NCBI GenBank assembly: GCA_964624555.1
Contig: CAZUXB010000032.1
Span: forward strand, 1 to 25,534
From: SXRF01 sp964624555
Lineage (GTDB): Bacteria > Pseudomonadota > Alphaproteobacteria > Rickettsiales > SXRF01
DNA length: 25,534 bases
Direction: 5' to 3'
Below the pieces are notes generated by a model. That model was not told the DNA's origin, searched no databases, and worked only from the letters and a program-made list of their open reading frames with translations. The translations under genes were made by a program, and so were the position numbers. Positions 23,316 to 25,534 of this stretch are shown piece by piece. Each line of letters begins with the position of its first letter. The stretch's first letter is position 1.

Positions 23316-24080
23316 ATGCAAACCACAAAAGTCTGCCCAGAAGCCTGTATAATTATCATCGGAAACGAAATCCTGTCTGGCCGCACGCAGGACAAGAACG
23401 TAAATTTTATAGCGTCTGAACTAGTAAAACTTGGCATAAAACTTAGCGAAGTCAGAATCATACCGGATGTAACGGAAACAATTATCAACACTGTGCGAAG
23501 CTGTAGCAGTGCGTTTGATTATGTGTTTACTACCGGCGGTATTGGCCCTACTCATGACGATATCACAACTGCTGCAATTGCTAAAGCCTTCAGTGTTCCG
23601 GTAACCCGCAATCAGGAAGCCGAAAAAATACTTACCGACCATTATGGCAGTGAAAACCTTAACGCCCCACGCCTGAAAATGGCCGAGATACCAGAAGGCT
23701 CGCGCCTGATATATAACCCGGTAAGCGCTGCGCCCGGATTCGTGATAAAGAATGTATATGTGATGGCTGGTGTTCCCAGTATCATGCAGGCCATGTTCGG
23801 AGATATAAAAGGAGAACTACGTGGTGGGGCAAAAACCTTGTCGAAAACTATCTCAATATTCATAACCGAGGGCTTTCTGGCAGAAGGGCTGACTGAGATA
23901 CAGGAACAATTTACTGATGTTGAAATCGGCAGCTATCCTTTTATAAAAAACGGCAGACTCGGCACCAGCCTAGTTTGCCGCTCAATTAACAGTTCCAATT
24001 TAGATAAATGTTTCAATAAGATAAAAGGGTTTTTAGCTACATTCCCCGTTGAGGTTTCAGAATACGACCTGGCAGATTAA
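23316..24080 (+). CDS. CinA-family protein, molybdopterin-binding domain only
   Basis: 254 residues of the MoCF/MoaB-like domain of 'competence/damage-inducible' proteins. Motifs: GNEILSGRTQDKN (17-29) and TTGGIGPTHDDIT (73-85), then a second domain with AGVPSIMQAMF. The C-terminal nicotinamide-nucleotide amidohydrolase (PncC) domain of longer CinA proteins is absent, as is common in alphaproteobacteria. The true biochemical role is unsettled; nucleotide-pyrophosphatase activity has been reported for relatives. Divergent from map, 75 bases between starts. Confidence 0.9.
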   Translation: MQTTKVCPEACIIIIGNEILSGRTQDKNVNFIASELVKLGIKLSEVRIIPDVTETIINTVRSCSSAFDYVFTTGGIGPTHDDITTAAIAKAFSVPVTRNQEAEKILTDHYGSENLNAPRLKMAEIPEGSRLIYNPVSAAPGFVIKNVYVMAGVPSIMQAMFGDIKGELRGGAKTLSKTISIFITEGFLAEGLTEIQEQFTDVEIGSYPFIKNGRLGTSLVCRSINSSNLDKCFNKIKGFLATFPVEVSEYDLAD

Positions 24081-24135
24081 AGCGGAAAAATTAACTTTTT
24101 CTTTACTATTTTGCATAATACTGCTATAGTTAATC

Positions 24136-24141
24136 TATAAT
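24136..24141 (+). promoter_or_regulatory. Candidate -10 box for the Flp pilin gene
   Basis: A perfect TATAAT sits 44 bases before the ATG. TTGCAT at 24111-24116 is the best -35, but with a long 19-base spacer. Confidence 0.4.
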
Positions 24142-24184
24142 ATTTAGCTAGTTGGCTAATAAATCAAAAAGAGGTTGTATTATC

Positions 24185-24361
24185 ATGAGAATGCTTTTGC
24201 GATTTTTGAAAAATGAAAAAGGCGCAACCGCCATAGAATACGGCCTTATCGTTGCATTAATTTCAGTTGCTGCCCTTATCACTTCCAATTTAGCAGGAAC
24301 ACAGATAGTTACCTCTTACAGTCATGTTGCCAGTACTCTTGCCTCAAGTACCGGCCGTTAG
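24185..24361 (+). CDS. Flp/Fap-type pilin
   Basis: 58 residues from the ATG at 24185 (GAGG about 10 bases before it). Upstream in-frame starts at 24152 have no ribosome-binding site. The processing site is G-ATAIEYGLIVALISVAALI: cleavage after Gly, Glu at +5 and Tyr at +6, as in Flp pilins. The mature part is mainly one hydrophobic helix. These pilins are assembled by Tad secretion systems in tight-adherence fibres. No tad genes occur in the window, so this is an orphan copy here. It is followed by the convergent serB. Confidence 0.92.
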   Translation: MRMLLRFLKNEKGATAIEYGLIVALISVAALITSNLAGTQIVTSYSHVASTLASSTGR

Positions 24362-24363
24362 AT

Positions 24364-25236
24364 TCATACAAACTCAAGAACTGATAAATCACAGTGGTTA
24401 AGCTGCGCTTTGGCCTGTGCGCGAACGGTCGGTTTGGCGTGGTAGGCAACCCCAAGCCCGGCAGCAAGTAGCATAGGCAGGTCGTTGGCACCGTCACCGA
24501 TCGCTATAACCTCACCGGCACTAATACCCAATTTTTTGCAACTATCATGCAGGGTTTTTAACTTTGCCTCCTTGCCCAGTATCGGCAGGATAACTTTACC
24601 GGTGAGCCTGCCGTCCCTCACTTCCAGCTCATTGGCAAAATCCGCATCAAAACCCAACTCTCCCCGCACACGTGAAGTAAAAAATGTAAAACCACCCGAT
24701 ACCAGTACCGTATAACCGCCTTTTTTCTTAAATGAGTCTAGCAGTTCTTTGGCACCAGCCATCATCTTCACCCGCTCATCATAACATTCCTGCAAGGCTT
24801 CCTCCGGCAACCCCTTAAGCAGGGCAACACGTTCGGTCAGCGCCGCTTCAAAATCCAGCTCGCCGTTCATCGCCCGCTCAGTGACTTTTGATACCTCTGC
24901 TTTTTTACCAACAAAATCAGCCAGCTCATCGATACATTCCACGGTTATCATCGTCGAATCCATGTCGCTGATCAGCAGTTTTTTGTGATTACTGGGAAAT
25001 TCCTCCTGCACGATACCGTCATAGGGCTGGTCCTGTAGAATAGCTTGTGCTATTGAGTTTAGAGTTTGGAGTTTGGAGTATTGCGTAAAGATATTGCAGG
25101 CCACACCCTCTTTCAGCATCTGCGTTTTTTGCACAACAACCTGTTGCGAAGCCAGCGACAGCACCATAGACTGCACAAACACCTCGGTCAGTGGCACTCT
25201 TTTAACATCGGCAAGCAACGTGACAACAAATTCCAT
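24364..25236 (-). CDS. serB: Phosphoserine phosphatase
   Basis: Last step of serine synthesis: dephosphorylation of phosphoserine. HAD-family motifs from the ATG at 25236: DMDST (91-95; nucleophile Asp91, Asp93), SGG (180-182), Lys225 and GDGANDLPML (247-256). The reading frame extends 34 codons further upstream, but GGA lies near this ATG and the family N-terminus begins with a short 'MEFVVTLLA' strand. Residues 53-63 (YSKLQTLNSIA) are encoded by a heptad repeat arm (25050-25080). The gene's start overlaps the divergent miaA start. Confidence 0.93.
   Translation of the reverse strand: MEFVVTLLADVKRVPLTEVFVQSMVLSLASQQVVVQKTQMLKEGVACNIFTQYSKLQTLNSIAQAILQDQPYDGIVQEEFPSNHKKLLISDMDSTMITVECIDELADFVGKKAEVSKVTERAMNGELDFEAALTERVALLKGLPEEALQECYDERVKMMAGAKELLDSFKKKGGYTVLVSGGFTFFTSRVRGELGFDADFANELEVRDGRLTGKVILPILGKEAKLKTLHDSCKKLGISAGEVIAIGDGANDLPMLLAAGLGVAYHAKPTVRAQAKAQLNHCDLSVLEFV
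25050..25080. repeat. Heptad repeat arm (4 x 7 + GTA) inside serB
   Basis: Plus strand: CTATTGA, GTTTAGA, GTTTGGA, GTTTGGA, GTA. The first unit is degenerate. It has the same 31-base arm layout as the elements at 6071, 15904 and 18053, but no opposing arm. It is read through in frame by serB. Confidence 0.75.
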
Positions 25237-25534
25237 AAGCAACATTCCAAATATAAAAATAGTGGTGGGCGCGACCGCTAGTGGCAAATCGGCATTTGCC
25301 CTTTCCTTAGCGGAAAAAATCAGCGGTGTCATCATCAATGCTGACAGCCAACAGGTTTATAGCGACCTGCCTATTTTAACCGCCCGCCCCACACCGCAGG
25401 AGGAAGCCAGCGCTCCCCATAAACTCTATGGAATTCTCGGCGCAACTGAAAACTGCTCCGCCGGCATCTGGTTGCGCTACGCAAAAATGGAAATAGACTG
25501 GGCGCGCACCCAAGGCCACACGCCAATAGTGGTC
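25220..25534 (+). CDS. miaA: tRNA dimethylallyltransferase, 5' part (runs off the window)
   Basis: The P-loop GATASGKSAFAL follows a short N-terminal strand, and INADSQQVYSDLPILTARPT is the family's substrate-binding stretch. MiaA adds dimethylallyl to A37 of tRNAs reading UNN codons. It is cut by the window end, so only about 105 residues are visible. The best start is GTG at 25220; the ATG-less N-terminus makes this uncertain, and no clear ribosome-binding site was found. It is divergent from serB, with the two starts overlapping by about 17 bases. Confidence 0.9.
   Translation, partial: MTTNSISNIPNIKIVVGATASGKSAFALSLAEKISGVIINADSQQVYSDLPILTARPTPQEEASAPHKLYGILGATENCSAGIWLRYAKMEIDWARTQGHTPIVV

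Noticed and set aside
24185..24361. Part of a tad secretion locus
   Set aside because: Only the pilin gene is here; the neighbours are a CinA-type gene and serB.

Overview
The window is a bacterial chromosome segment from an alphaproteobacterium. The evidence is a C4-type 5-aminolevulinate synthase, ctaA/Cox15, a phasin, the neighbour pairs erpA-xthA and eno-ftsB, a ybjN-proC pair, a UbiK-like protein and a Flp-type pilin. The lineage cannot be named from this sequence. Density of small palindromic repeats, some inside coding genes, recalls Rickettsiales-type genomes, but that is only an impression. Most genes are housekeeping and tightly packed; no intergenic gap exceeds 300 bases.

Left part (1-8470): an AT-rich orphan membrane protein; a zinc alcohol dehydrogenase; a divergent ROK/ASKHA-fold protein; tRNA-Lys(UUU) with its promoter; an operon of soluble chemoreceptor-like protein, STAS antagonist and RsbW-like ATPase; an AbrB/MazE-type antitoxin and Doc toxin coupled to mnmA, with a promoter and operator palindromes visible; and a small glycine-rich membrane protein.

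Middle part (8470-16970): prfB with its +1 programmed frameshift; an 817-residue protein joining a type IV pilin N-terminus to a seven-unit FG-GAP propeller; ctaA-hemA (overlapping, haem synthesis); a phasin with promoter and terminator; ybjN-like and proC; a UbiK-like protein with terminator.

Right part (16970-25534): hldD; ftsB; eno, interrupted by one in-frame amber codon; erpA-xthA; rpmB and a methyltransferase; map; a CinA-type protein; a Flp pilin; serB; and the 5' end of miaA.

The most unusual signal is the repeats. Several families of short inverted repeats lie between genes and also in frame inside ctaA and xthA. A separate group has a fixed geometry but different sequences: four heptanucleotides plus GTA form a 31-nt arm, and two arms face each other across a 4-nt loop (66 nt in all) at 15904-15969 and 18053-18118. 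Single 31-nt arms lie inside mnmA and serB. I know no named family with this design.
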